A program made the position numbers and the translations under genes. From assembly GCA_947456805.1 (NCBI GenBank), contig CANGTN010000009.1:1-53494 (forward strand): a stretch of 53,494 nt of DNA. Direction: 5' to 3'. Under the pieces are notes generated by a model. It did no database searches. It was not told the DNA's origin and saw only the letters and a list, made by a program, of their open reading frames with translations. Source of the stretch: Chitinophagaceae bacterium (lineage in GTDB: Bacteria; Bacteroidota; Bacteroidia; Chitinophagales; Chitinophagaceae). Shown one piece after another: positions 35,077 to 42,961 of the stretch; the first letter of the stretch is position 1; every line of letters begins with the position of its first letter.

Positions 35077-36492
35077 ATGTTTATTAAACAATTATACACC
35101 GGCTGTTTGAGCGAATCAGCCTATTACATAGAAAGTGAAGGCATTGCAGCAGTAATAGATCCATTAAGAGATATTGATGAATATTTGCAACTGGCTAGTG
35201 AACGTAATGCAACTATCAAGTATATTTTTGAAACACATTTCCATGCAGATTTTATCAGTGGACATCTTGACCTTGCACAAGCAACAGGCGCTACTATTAT
35301 TTACGGACCTGATACGGTAACAAAATTTCCGGTACATGTTGCAAAGGATGGAGAAATTTTTTCAATTGGTAAATTGACTGTTGAAGTAATGCACACACCG
35401 GGTCATACTTTGGAAAGCAGTTGTTTTTTATTGAAAGATGAAGCAGGAAAAAATCATGCAGTATTCACTGGAGATACTTTGTTTGTTGGTGATGTAGGTA
35501 GGCCTGATTTATCTCAAAAAGATGCTGAATTAACCATGGAAGATTTAGCAGGAATGTTGTATGATAGTTTGCAAACTAAAATTATGCCACTTGCAGATGA
35601 TGTTATTTTATATCCCGCACATGGTGCAGGAAGCAGTTGTGGTAAAAATTTAGGTCCTGAAACATTCAGTACAATCGGAGCGCAAAAGCAATCTAATTAT
35701 GCATTACAACAACAAACAAAAGCAGATTTTATAACTGCAGTTACAACAGGGTTAAGTACACCGCCACAATATTTTCCGATCAATGCAAAAATTAATAAAG
35801 AAGGGTACGATAGCCTGCAATCGATACTAGATAATGGTTTGCAGCCGTTGTCTGTTGCAGCATTCAAAGAAAAAGCTGCCCAGGATAATACCATAATTGT
35901 TGATACTAGAAAAGCAAATGTCTTCACAGAAGGGTTTGTGCCAAACAGTATTTTTATTGGATTGGAAGGGCGTTTTGCAGAATGGGCTGGAAGTATTTTG
36001 CCTTTTGATAAAAATATTTTATTGGTTACAGAAACTGGTAAAGAAAAAGAAACAATTGTACGTATGGCAAGAGTTGGGTTTGAGGATTTTATTGGTTACT
36101 TACAAGGTGGTTTTGAAGCTTGGAAAAATACCAATGAGAAAATTGATTTGATCATAGATATTGAAGCAGATGAATTAGCAATGGATATTCCGTTTGATGA
36201 TCAGTTGTTGGTGATAGATGTTCGTAAAGAAAATGAATATGCTGATGGACATTTGACACAGGCAATGAATATTCCTTTAAGTAATTTAATCGACCCCGGA
36301 AGCATGGCGGATTTGGATGATAGCCACAATATGTATGTTCATTGTGCAGGTGGTTATAGAAGTGTAATTGCAGCTTCGCTTATCAAACGACAAGGATTGC
36401 ATAATGTAAGAAATGTATTGGGAGGATGGGGTGCTATCAAAGAATTAAAAGATAAATTTACTATCGAAAAAAGTATTGAGGTTGAGAGTTAA
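35077..36492 (+). CDS. Metallo-beta-lactamase-fold persulfide dioxygenase-like protein with two rhodanese domains
   Basis: The 471-residue protein combines an MBL-fold domain (1-250) with two rhodanese domains (about 265-360 and 370-465). MBL ligands are in THFHADFISGH (H54, H56, D58, H63), HTPGHTLESS (near 111) and GDTLFVGDVGRPDL (near 145). The common HxHxDH becomes HxHADF, as in the ETHE1/BLH-like group, in which iron persulfide dioxygenases bind one metal. The first rhodanese domain lacks the active cysteine (LLVTETGKE). The second has it (VHCAGGYRS). The set fits sulfide or persulfide detoxification, with sulfur transfer by the C-terminal rhodanese. Function is inferred from domains. Confidence 0.9.
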   Translation: MFIKQLYTGCLSESAYYIESEGIAAVIDPLRDIDEYLQLASERNATIKYIFETHFHADFISGHLDLAQATGATIIYGPDTVTKFPVHVAKDGEIFSIGKLTVEVMHTPGHTLESSCFLLKDEAGKNHAVFTGDTLFVGDVGRPDLSQKDAELTMEDLAGMLYDSLQTKIMPLADDVILYPAHGAGSSCGKNLGPETFSTIGAQKQSNYALQQQTKADFITAVTTGLSTPPQYFPINAKINKEGYDSLQSILDNGLQPLSVAAFKEKAAQDNTIIVDTRKANVFTEGFVPNSIFIGLEGRFAEWAGSILPFDKNILLVTETGKEKETIVRMARVGFEDFIGYLQGGFEAWKNTNEKIDLIIDIEADELAMDIPFDDQLLVIDVRKENEYADGHLTQAMNIPLSNLIDPGSMADLDDSHNMYVHCAGGYRSVIAASLIKRQGLHNVRNVLGGWGAIKELKDKFTIEKSIEVES

Positions 36493-36562
36493 TTAGAATT
36501 ATTCTTTTAGAGAATCTAGTCAGATGTAGTTAGTGTAATTCTCTGTAACATAATACAACAAG

Positions 36563-36596
36563 GGGTTTCAGTTGAATAAATTGAAACCCTTTTTTA
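36563..36596 (+). terminator. Intrinsic terminator after the MBL/rhodanese gene
   Basis: GGGTTTCAGTT and AATTGAAACCC form an 11-bp stem with one G-T wobble around GAATA, followed by TTTTTTATTTTT. It lies 70 bases after the stop and ends close to the convergent acyltransferase gene. Confidence 0.85.
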
Positions 36597-36606
36597 TTTT
36601 TGAAAA

Positions 36607-37491
36607 TTATTTGATTACCAAATGTCCATATTTTTCTTCTTCAAATTCCCATTTCCATCTGCGATGGCTCCATAAATAATTAGCAGGTCTTTCTTTAATA
36701 CGGGCTTCAATAAATTCGATCAATTTTTTGGTTATTTCACCACTAGGTAATTCTTTTGGTTTAGTGGTAAGTACGGTGAAATCTATTTTATAATAACCAC
36801 GCTTTACTTTATAATAGTTCATCATCACAACAGCAGTATTCATGCGTACTGCGCCCTTTTCTGGACCATTGTAAAAAGGCGCTAGCTTCCCGAAAAACGG
36901 CAACCATACCGCTTTGTTCGGATTTCCGGGGTTTTGATCGGCAACCAAACCCAATGCATATTGTTCTTTATTGTAATTGTGAAAACTAGTTCTAAACTCA
37001 GGAACAGATATCAAAATAGTATTAAATTTTGTTCGAAGCTTTACAATCAACTTATTAAAGTTTTGATTTGTTAATGGCATATAAATACCAATAAAACGAC
37101 CTTTCAAATTTTTTGAAATTCCTAAATTTCCAAATTCCCAATTGAAAAAATGTCCGGTATGAATTTGAATATTTTGTCCTGTTTTATACAGGTCATTTAA
37201 AACTTCTGAGTTAGTAATACAACGTTTGTCAAATTCTTTTGGAGAGATAGAAATCAGTTTGATTGTCTCAATAAATGTATCAATAAAATTGTGATAAAAA
37301 TCTTTTGCAATTCTAATTCTTTCTTGTTCTGTTTTTTCAGGAAAAGCAATAGATAAATTTCTCATCACTACTTCTTTTCTGTAACCTAATACATAATAAA
37401 TCAATAAATAAATTCCATCTCCAATAAAATAAATAATCCTCCACGGAAGTAATGATAAAAGATAGAAGAGTGGGTATATGAGGTAGTACAT
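36607..37491 (-). CDS. Lipid A acyltransferase-like protein (LpxL/HtrB family)
   Basis: The 294-residue protein has an N-terminal membrane segment (LIYPLFYLLSLLPWRIIYF) and the lysophospholipid acyltransferase fold. The catalytic HxxxxE motif is in HTGHFFNWE (near residue 117), with FIGIYMPLTNQNFNK, ALGLVADQNPGNP and AVVMMNYYKVKRGYY blocks. Late acyltransferases add secondary chains to lipid A at the inner membrane. This fits the lipid A genes elsewhere in the window, but other lipids (for example ornithine lipids) are possible. Its upstream border is the left array of the S23 cassette. Confidence 0.9.
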   Translation of the reverse strand: MYYLIYPLFYLLSLLPWRIIYFIGDGIYLLIYYVLGYRKEVVMRNLSIAFPEKTEQERIRIAKDFYHNFIDTFIETIKLISISPKEFDKRCITNSEVLNDLYKTGQNIQIHTGHFFNWEFGNLGISKNLKGRFIGIYMPLTNQNFNKLIVKLRTKFNTILISVPEFRTSFHNYNKEQYALGLVADQNPGNPNKAVWLPFFGKLAPFYNGPEKGAVRMNTAVVMMNYYKVKRGYYKIDFTVLTTKPKELPSGEITKKLIEFIEARIKERPANYLWSHRRWKWEFEEEKYGHLVIK

Positions 37492-37493
37492 GA

Positions 37494-37549
37494 AGTTAAA
37501 AGTTTAGTTAGTTTAGTTAGTTTAGGAAGTTTATTGGTAAGTTTAGCTT
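37494..37549. repeat. Left (downstream) nonamer array of the S23 cassette
   Basis: On the plus strand AGTTTAGTT, AGTTTAGTT, AGTTTAGGA (37501-37527) are followed by AGTTTATTGGTA and AGTTTAGCTT (37528-37549). The array begins within 10 bases of the acyltransferase start and ends inside the S23 stop codon (37548-37550). Relative to the S23 gene it reads CTAAACT. Confidence 0.85.
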
Positions 37550-37937
37550 ATTTAAATTTTATTCCTTTTATTTCAGATGCTTGAAGGCTTTCAATTAAAG
37601 AACGTAACAATCTTGAAATTTCATTTGCTAAATTTTTTAAATAGTCTAATCTTTCATTCGTTATATAATCATAATCAAATAATCTGTAAAGTTGTGAAAT
37701 AGATTCTTGTAATGAGCCATTTGAAATGGTAAGAAAGTTTTTGAATTCAATATTCCCCATTCTTCCAAAACCTTCAGCAATGTTATCCATAACAGATCCA
37801 CTTGAAGCTTTCAACTGCTCTTTCAATTCAAAATTTTTCGCCTGAATTAGAATTTTAATTTCATTTTTTAATTCAAGATGAAATACCCTTGCTTTTTGCC
37901 AAACAATAATATCTTCTAAAGTTTTAAATGTTGCCAT
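37548..37937 (-). CDS. S23 four-helix bundle protein (23S rRNA intervening-sequence protein family)
   Basis: The 129-residue protein has the S23/IVP features: LEDIIVWQKARVFHLELKN at the start, SGSVMDNIAEGFGR near residue 50 and FKNFLTISNGSLQESISQL near 65, and a leucine-rich last helix. The fold is a pentameric four-helix bundle; relatives are encoded in 23S rRNA intervening sequences and as accessory proteins (Avd) of diversity-generating retroelements. There is no rRNA, reverse transcriptase or variable repeat here. The gene is enclosed on both sides by AGTTTAG-type arrays that fill the whole gaps to nadB and the acyltransferase. Function is not known; the family binds nucleic acids. Confidence 0.9.
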   Translation of the reverse strand: MATFKTLEDIIVWQKARVFHLELKNEIKILIQAKNFELKEQLKASSGSVMDNIAEGFGRMGNIEFKNFLTISNGSLQESISQLYRLFDYDYITNERLDYLKNLANEISRLLRSLIESLQASEIKGIKFK

Positions 37938-37939
37938 CG

Positions 37940-37990
37940 ACTATACTATTTAAACTATAAACTAAACTAATGACTAAACTATTAAACTAA
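37940..37990. repeat. Right (upstream) array of the S23 cassette
   Basis: On the plus strand the segment reads as a run of AAACTA-type units (ACTATACT, ATTTAAACT, ATAAACT, AAACT, AATGACT, AAACT, ATTAAACT) with spacings 8-12. In the S23 direction this is AGTTTAAT, AGTTTAGTC, AGTTTAG. It is in inverted orientation to the left array and fills the space from the nadB stop (37993) to the S23 start codon. Confidence 0.8.
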
Positions 37991-37992
37991 TT

Positions 37993-39618
37993 TTAAAGAA
38001 CAATATTCTGCAACAACTCACTCCTCAAAGGATGATCTGTGTTGAAATGTAAGCCAATACTTTCTTTTCTGAATTCGGCACCTTTTACAATTAAATATCC
38101 TACCGTAATAATATTTCTTAACTCACACAATTGCGGAGAAACTTTTGTGTTACGGTAAAGATGTTCGGTTTCTTCAAACAATAAATCTAGTCGTTTCATA
38201 GCACGTTGTAACCTTACATCCGAACGAACAATGCCCACATAATCACTCATGATTTGCTGCAATTCTTTTTGGCTTTGTGTAATCAAAATCATTTCTTTTG
38301 GTTCCGATGTTCCTTTGGCGTTCCAATCAGGAATTGCATTGCCAATATTTTCTGCAAATGCAGATTCAGCAGGGGTTTCACCATTTTCTAATCGAGCAAT
38401 AATATCTAAAAATGCACGATGTGCAAATACCATTGCCTCTAACAAACTATTACTTGCCAAACGATTTGCGCCATGCAATCCGGTGCTTGCGCATTCGCCG
38501 CAAGCATATAAATTTTGTATAGAAGTTCTAGCAAATTCATCTGTCTTAATACCGCCACAACTATAATGTGCAGCAGGTGCTACGGGTATCATGTGTTGTG
38601 TAACATCAATTCCTATGGACAAACATTTTTTATAAATATTAGGGAAGTGGTGAATGAATTTTTCTTTATCTATGTGTCTGCAATCCAAGTATACATGCTC
38701 AGTTCCAGAAATTTTCATTTCATTGTCAATAGCTCTAGCCACTATATCTCGTGGTGCAAGGTCTTTTCTTGCATCATATTTTTCCATGAAAGCTTCCCCA
38801 TTTTTATTACGCAGAATTCCGCCATCACCTCTTACTGCTTCTGTAATTAAAAATGAAGGAGAAACGCCTGGCTCAAATAACGCTGTAGGATGAAACTGAA
38901 TAAACTCCATATTTTCAATTCTTCCCTTAGCCCTGTATACCATTGCAATGCCGTCTCCTGTTGCAATTTTAGGGTTGGTAGTTGTTCGATATGCTTGTCC
39001 GCAACCACCCGTTGCCAGTAAAGTAAAATGGCTTAAAACTTTTTCAATTTTATTGGTAGTTAAGTTTAAAGCATACACACCAAAACAAGTAATATCTAAT
39101 GTAGATTTTGTAACCAAATATCCCAGGTGATGTTGTGTAATAATATCAATAACAAAACAATGGTTGTTGATTTCAATATTTGGTGTTGAAGCAACTTCCT
39201 GCAACAATGCTCGTTCCATTTCTTTGCCCGTAACATCTTTGTGGTGCAGAATTCTGTATTCACTATGACCGCCTTCACGCCCCAAAGCATATTCACCACT
39301 TTCGTTTTTATCAAAGCTTGCACCATATTCAATAATCTCTCTGATTCTTTCCGGACCTTCCTTCACAACAATTTCAACAATATGTTTATTGCACAATCCA
39401 TCGCCTGCAACTAAGGTATCATCAATATGTTTATCAAAACTGTCTTTGTCTTCATCCCACACGCCTGCAATGCCGCCTTGTGCATATTTGGTATTCGTTT
39501 CATCGGCATTGGTTTTTGTAATCACCAATACTTTTTTGTCCGGAAATTGTTTGGCTGTTTTTAAAGCATACGTTAATCCCGCAATGCCACTACCTATAAC
39601 GAGGAAATCTGTTTGCAT
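37993..39618 (-). CDS. nadB: L-aspartate oxidase NadB
   Basis: The 541-residue flavoenzyme oxidises L-aspartate to iminoaspartate in NAD synthesis. The FAD motif is VIGSGIAGLTYALKTA at the N-terminus; further family blocks are GREGGHSEYRILHHKDVTG (near 112), MEFIQFHPTALF (near 245), RDIVARAIDNEM and YACGECASTGLHGANRLAS (near 365). nadA and nadC are not nearby. The C-terminal part resembles other members. The gene is followed by the upstream array of the S23 gene; the stop codon lies directly at its border. Confidence 0.96.
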   Translation of the reverse strand: MQTDFLVIGSGIAGLTYALKTAKQFPDKKVLVITKTNADETNTKYAQGGIAGVWDEDKDSFDKHIDDTLVAGDGLCNKHIVEIVVKEGPERIREIIEYGASFDKNESGEYALGREGGHSEYRILHHKDVTGKEMERALLQEVASTPNIEINNHCFVIDIITQHHLGYLVTKSTLDITCFGVYALNLTTNKIEKVLSHFTLLATGGCGQAYRTTTNPKIATGDGIAMVYRAKGRIENMEFIQFHPTALFEPGVSPSFLITEAVRGDGGILRNKNGEAFMEKYDARKDLAPRDIVARAIDNEMKISGTEHVYLDCRHIDKEKFIHHFPNIYKKCLSIGIDVTQHMIPVAPAAHYSCGGIKTDEFARTSIQNLYACGECASTGLHGANRLASNSLLEAMVFAHRAFLDIIARLENGETPAESAFAENIGNAIPDWNAKGTSEPKEMILITQSQKELQQIMSDYVGIVRSDVRLQRAMKRLDLLFEETEHLYRNTKVSPQLCELRNIITVGYLIVKGAEFRKESIGLHFNTDHPLRSELLQNIVL

Positions 39619-39654
39619 ATTTTTTTGTTATCGGCTTTTGAATGTCTGTTGAGC

Positions 39655-39670
39655 TTTTGTTGCGTCGCAC
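39655..39670 (-). repeat. Dispersed GTGCGACGC motif, copy 2
   Basis: The minus strand reads GTGCGACGCAACAAAA, close to GTGCGACGCCACAAAA at 24496-24511. It lies between nadB and ispG. Confidence 0.4.
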
Positions 39671-39716
39671 ACTTGTACGCTTTGTACTTTACTGAACACT
39701 TTGAAACCCAATCCTG

Positions 39717-41759
39717 TTAAGCATTTGGCTCAACCCAGGCTTCATTTTCTTTCAATAAATTAATTAATTCATCCACTGCAATTTCGCTGTCCAAATTTCT
39801 TTTTACAATTTCTTTTCCTTTGTATAAAGTAATTTTTCCTACACCGCTGCCAACATAGCCAAAATCTGCATCAGCCATTTCGCCGGGTCCGTTTACAATG
39901 CAACCCATGATGGCAATTTTAATTCCTTTTAAATGATTGGTTCTGTTTCTGATTTTTGCAGTTGTTTCTTGTAAATCAAATAATGTTCTGCCACAACTTG
40001 GGCAACTGATATATTCTGTTTTGGAGATACGAGTACGAGTCGCCTGAAGTATGGAAAAGGCTGTAGAATTGATGAATCCTTCAACACTACTATTGTTTAA
40101 ATAATTTCTTCCACTTGCATTGGTAGTAGCTGCATTTTCATAAGAAGTGTTGGTCATTCCAAAACAAACACCATCGCCAAAACCATCTAACAATAATGCT
40201 CCGGCTTCTGTAGCGTAATGAATCAAATGTTCGTCGGCTGTTTGCCAGTTACTATCAATATTTAATACGACAGGGTTTTCAATTTTTCTGTTCATTAATT
40301 CAATAAACATTCTGCGAACAGCAGGCATTGCATGTAAATTTTTACTACTCAAATATAAAACTACAGAAGGGTTGTTTGCTAATTCATCTAAGTAAGTGAA
40401 ATCATTGATAGCAGTTGCATCACTAAAACAATCAATCATTACAAAATTGATGTTGTTATGTTTCGCATCCGATTCTACAAATCCTTTCGCATCAAAGATG
40501 GGAATGTATTTCGCTGTATCACTAGCTGTTACTGCATAATTAGGCCATGTTATTACTTTCAATGTTCCCGGCAATGCAAAATCAAATTCAGGCTTTGCAG
40601 TAAAAATATAATCCGCTGCTGCATCTCCAATATTCCATTTGTCGGTAGTAACATCATATTTATAACCAATACTTTCCAAAGAGTTTGGAGTAATATTTTC
40701 TACTTTACTAAAGTCCGCAATTACAACAGGAACATGGGTTCCGCCAATATTATCGACTGTAAAAGTTTTCCTTTTTTTGTATTCAAACGGACTATATGGC
40801 AATCGAAAACCTGTAGTATCCGCAACCGCAGGAATTAAACCTTCCGTCTTTCCGTCTTCCCGACTTCCCAACTTCCTACCTTTATATCGTTTCACCAAAT
40901 CTCTGCACACCGGTATTTCAAATTCGGGATCTTCTGTTAAACTAACCCTTATTGTATCACCAATCCCATCTTCTAATAAAGTACCAATTCCTGCAGCACT
41001 TTTTACACGTCCATCTTCACCGTCACCTGCTTCAGTAACGCCCAAATGCAAAGGATAAATTTCACCAAATTCATTATCCATTTGTTGAACCAAAAGTCGG
41101 TAAGCCTGCACCATTACTTGCGGGTTACTACTTTTCATACTTAAAACTATATTGTGGTAATCATGGCTTCTGGCAATACGTAAAAACTCCATTGCACTTT
41201 CCACCATTCCGTTTGCAGTATCGCCATAACGGCTCATAATTCTATCGCTCAAACTACCATGATTGGTGCCGATACGCATTGCAGTTCCATGTTCCTTACA
41301 TATCAAAACCAATGGGGTAAAGCGTTCCCTGATACGTTCAATTTCTTCGGCATATTCTGCATCTGTGTAATCAATTTGTTCAAACTTTTTTTTATCTACA
41401 TAGTTGCCCGGATTGACTCTGACTTTTTCTACAATTCGTGCAGCAATTTCTGCAGCATTTGGGGTAAAATGTATGTCGGCAACCAATGGCGTATTGTAGC
41501 CACGTTTGCGCAATTCGTCTTTTATATTTTGTAAATTTTCAGCTTCTTTTTTTGAAGGTGCAGTAATGCGAACCAATTCTGCTCCGGCTTCAATACAACG
41601 TATCGTTTGCTCAACAGTAGCAAGCGTATCCATTGTATCTGTTGTAGTCATTGTTTGCACACGAATAGGATGAAAATTGCCCAACAATAAATCACCAATT
41701 TTTACTTCTCTAGTTTTTAAGCGACTATATTTTGTAAGCGAGTTGCAATATTGTTGCAT
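39717..41759 (-). CDS. ispG: 4-hydroxy-3-methylbut-2-enyl diphosphate synthase IspG (long Bacteroidota form)
   Basis: The 680-residue protein catalyses the penultimate step of the MEP isoprenoid pathway, reductive ring opening of MEcPP. The N-terminal TIM barrel (KIGDLLLGNFHPIRVQTMT, PLVADIHFTPNAAEIAA, MRIGTNHGSL) and the C-terminal iron-sulfur domain (SCPSCGRTLFDLQE near 577, GCIVNGPGEMADADFGYVGS near 613) are separated by a large insert, as in plant and Bacteroidota enzymes. At residues about 293-307 the peptide RKLGSREDGKTEG is encoded by an 8-base tandem array of the AAGT family. The frame is not broken, so the array sits in a tolerant linker between barrel and insert. The class D beta-lactamase gene precedes it by 36 bases. 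Confidence 0.96.
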   Translation of the reverse strand: MQQYCNSLTKYSRLKTREVKIGDLLLGNFHPIRVQTMTTTDTMDTLATVEQTIRCIEAGAELVRITAPSKKEAENLQNIKDELRKRGYNTPLVADIHFTPNAAEIAARIVEKVRVNPGNYVDKKKFEQIDYTDAEYAEEIERIRERFTPLVLICKEHGTAMRIGTNHGSLSDRIMSRYGDTANGMVESAMEFLRIARSHDYHNIVLSMKSSNPQVMVQAYRLLVQQMDNEFGEIYPLHLGVTEAGDGEDGRVKSAAGIGTLLEDGIGDTIRVSLTEDPEFEIPVCRDLVKRYKGRKLGSREDGKTEGLIPAVADTTGFRLPYSPFEYKKRKTFTVDNIGGTHVPVVIADFSKVENITPNSLESIGYKYDVTTDKWNIGDAAADYIFTAKPEFDFALPGTLKVITWPNYAVTASDTAKYIPIFDAKGFVESDAKHNNINFVMIDCFSDATAINDFTYLDELANNPSVVLYLSSKNLHAMPAVRRMFIELMNRKIENPVVLNIDSNWQTADEHLIHYATEAGALLLDGFGDGVCFGMTNTSYENAATTNASGRNYLNNSSVEGFINSTAFSILQATRTRISKTEYISCPSCGRTLFDLQETTAKIRNRTNHLKGIKIAIMGCIVNGPGEMADADFGYVGSGVGKITLYKGKEIVKRNLDSEIAVDELINLLKENEAWVEPNA
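40841..40880 (-). repeat. In-frame AAGT-type array inside ispG
   Basis: In the ispG direction, units read GGAAGTTG, GGAAGTCG, GGAAGACG, GAAAGACG, GAAGG, period 8. It shares AGTCGGGAAGAC with the array behind mqnD and GAAGTCGGGAAG with the array behind lpxD. The units are not a multiple of three, so the encoded peptide is not itself repeated. Confidence 0.7.
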
Positions 41760-41795
41760 GATAATTTTATTAAATTAATTGTATTGCATTTGAAA

Positions 41796-42626
41796 TTACA
41801 TTTTCCCTTCTAAATAACCCAATTGTTTCAAAATATCTTTAAGTACATTTTTTCTAATTGACACTAAATTTTTTGATTTATCGCCTTCCATATTTAATAC
41901 AAAAAAGTGTGGGTGTTTGTTTTCTTCTACCCAACCTACCATCCAAGTGAGGGCTTTACCATTTTCTTTAAAACCATAGCCTGTTTTGTATGCTAAAATA
42001 TAATTGGCGTTGCTTTCCTGAACCATCAATTTTCGAACAACATCTTGTGTAGTTTTGGTAAATGGCAATTGGTTGAAGTATAATTTTTTTACTAAACCCA
42101 ATTGTTCATCTGCTTTTATTTTTAATGAATTATCCAACCAAAAACTATCAATGTGTGTTGTGATTTTTTTAGTGCCATAACTTAAAGTATCCAACCATCG
42201 CTGCATTGTATCTTTTCCAATTCTTCTTGCAACTTCCTGGTAATAATGTGCAGCAGATGTTTTGAAAGCTTCTTCCATTGTTAAATCTTTATTCCATTCT
42301 TTTGCTGTATCTCCATTTGGAAGAAATCTGGTAACTCCATCCCACTTAATCATCATTTTTTCATTAACAATTTTACCTGTTTGTAACCCAATTAATGAAT
42401 TCACAATTTTAAATGTAGAGGCAGGTAAATATGCTGAATCTTTATAACGACTCAAATTGTAAATGATAAAATTGCCTTGGCCGTTGTCAAATAAACCAAA
42501 TGTTCCTTGCACTCCATAATCATCAAAATATTTTTTTAAACTATTGTCTTCTTTTACATTATTAGGCGAACATGAAAACAAAAATAAGCTGAATAAAAAA
42601 ATTGACAGTGCTGATAATGAACGCAT
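41796..42626 (-). CDS. Class D (OXA-like) beta-lactamase, lipoprotein
   Basis: The 276-residue protein has a lipoprotein signal ending at C19 (LFLFSCSPNN). The active serine and carbamylated lysine are in S70-T-F-K73 (PASTFKIVNS). The second motif is S124-A-A, where most OXA enzymes have SxV. The Tyr-Gly-Asn motif is Y150-G-T, and the KTG box is K214-T-G with Y217-G where W-G is common. FWLDNSLKI and QEVARRIG fit class D. It hydrolyses beta-lactams by family; spectrum cannot be predicted. It might also be a related penicillin-sensing protein without BlaR linkage. No mobile element is next to it, so it looks like a resident chromosomal gene. ispG follows after 36 bases. Confidence 0.88.
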   Translation of the reverse strand: MRSLSALSIFLFSLFLFSCSPNNVKEDNSLKKYFDDYGVQGTFGLFDNGQGNFIIYNLSRYKDSAYLPASTFKIVNSLIGLQTGKIVNEKMMIKWDGVTRFLPNGDTAKEWNKDLTMEEAFKTSAAHYYQEVARRIGKDTMQRWLDTLSYGTKKITTHIDSFWLDNSLKIKADEQLGLVKKLYFNQLPFTKTTQDVVRKLMVQESNANYILAYKTGYGFKENGKALTWMVGWVEENKHPHFFVLNMEGDKSKNLVSIRKNVLKDILKQLGYLEGKM

Positions 42627-42743
42627 AGTTTGACTTTTATGATTGCAAATGTAAACCCTATCGTCGATACAAATGCATCAGTCTGTTTGCATCTGAAATC
42701 TATTGGATTAATGTATTGATTAAATAAATGAAATTTTTGTTTT

Positions 42744-42794
42744 AATTGATTTTTGTAGGATTGATATCACTACGAATCCTTTGAAAAATCAATT
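42744..42794. promoter_or_regulatory. Long two-part hairpin in the 335-base gap between bla and the pseudogene
   Basis: AATTGATTTTT (42744-42754) pairs with AAAAATCAATT (42784-42794), 11 bp without mismatch. Inside lies a second stem, AGGATT (42757-42762) with AATCCT (42775-42780), around a 12-base loop. The internal loop is GT/TTG. The 3' arm also contains the palindrome AAATCAATTGATTT (42786-42799). It lies 117 bases upstream of the bla start and 168 bases before the pseudogene. Nothing else is seen in this gap beyond AT-rich sequence. Confidence 0.55.
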
Positions 42795-42961
42795 GATTTG
42801 ATGATAATACTCATTCCCCACTTTCACTTTTGTTTATAGTCTTGTATAATAAAAATTGAGTTGCAATTTTATTATTTTCTACTAATTGCTATTTGATTTT
42901 TAACTTTTTAATAATGTTTTTCTAGAGTCGAAAAATGAAAATCCAATAAACAATACACATT

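Noticed and set aside
37548-37937. Intervening sequence in a 23S rRNA gene or a diversity-generating retroelement
   Set aside because: No rRNA, reverse transcriptase, or template/variable repeat pair is present; only the S23 protein family link remains.
41796-42626. Recently acquired resistance gene
   Set aside because: No integron site, transposase or composition change next to the class D gene; it appears resident.
42627-42961. tRNA or small gene in the gap before the pseudogene
   Set aside because: No cloverleaf or open frame of note; the only structure is the hairpin at 42744-42794.
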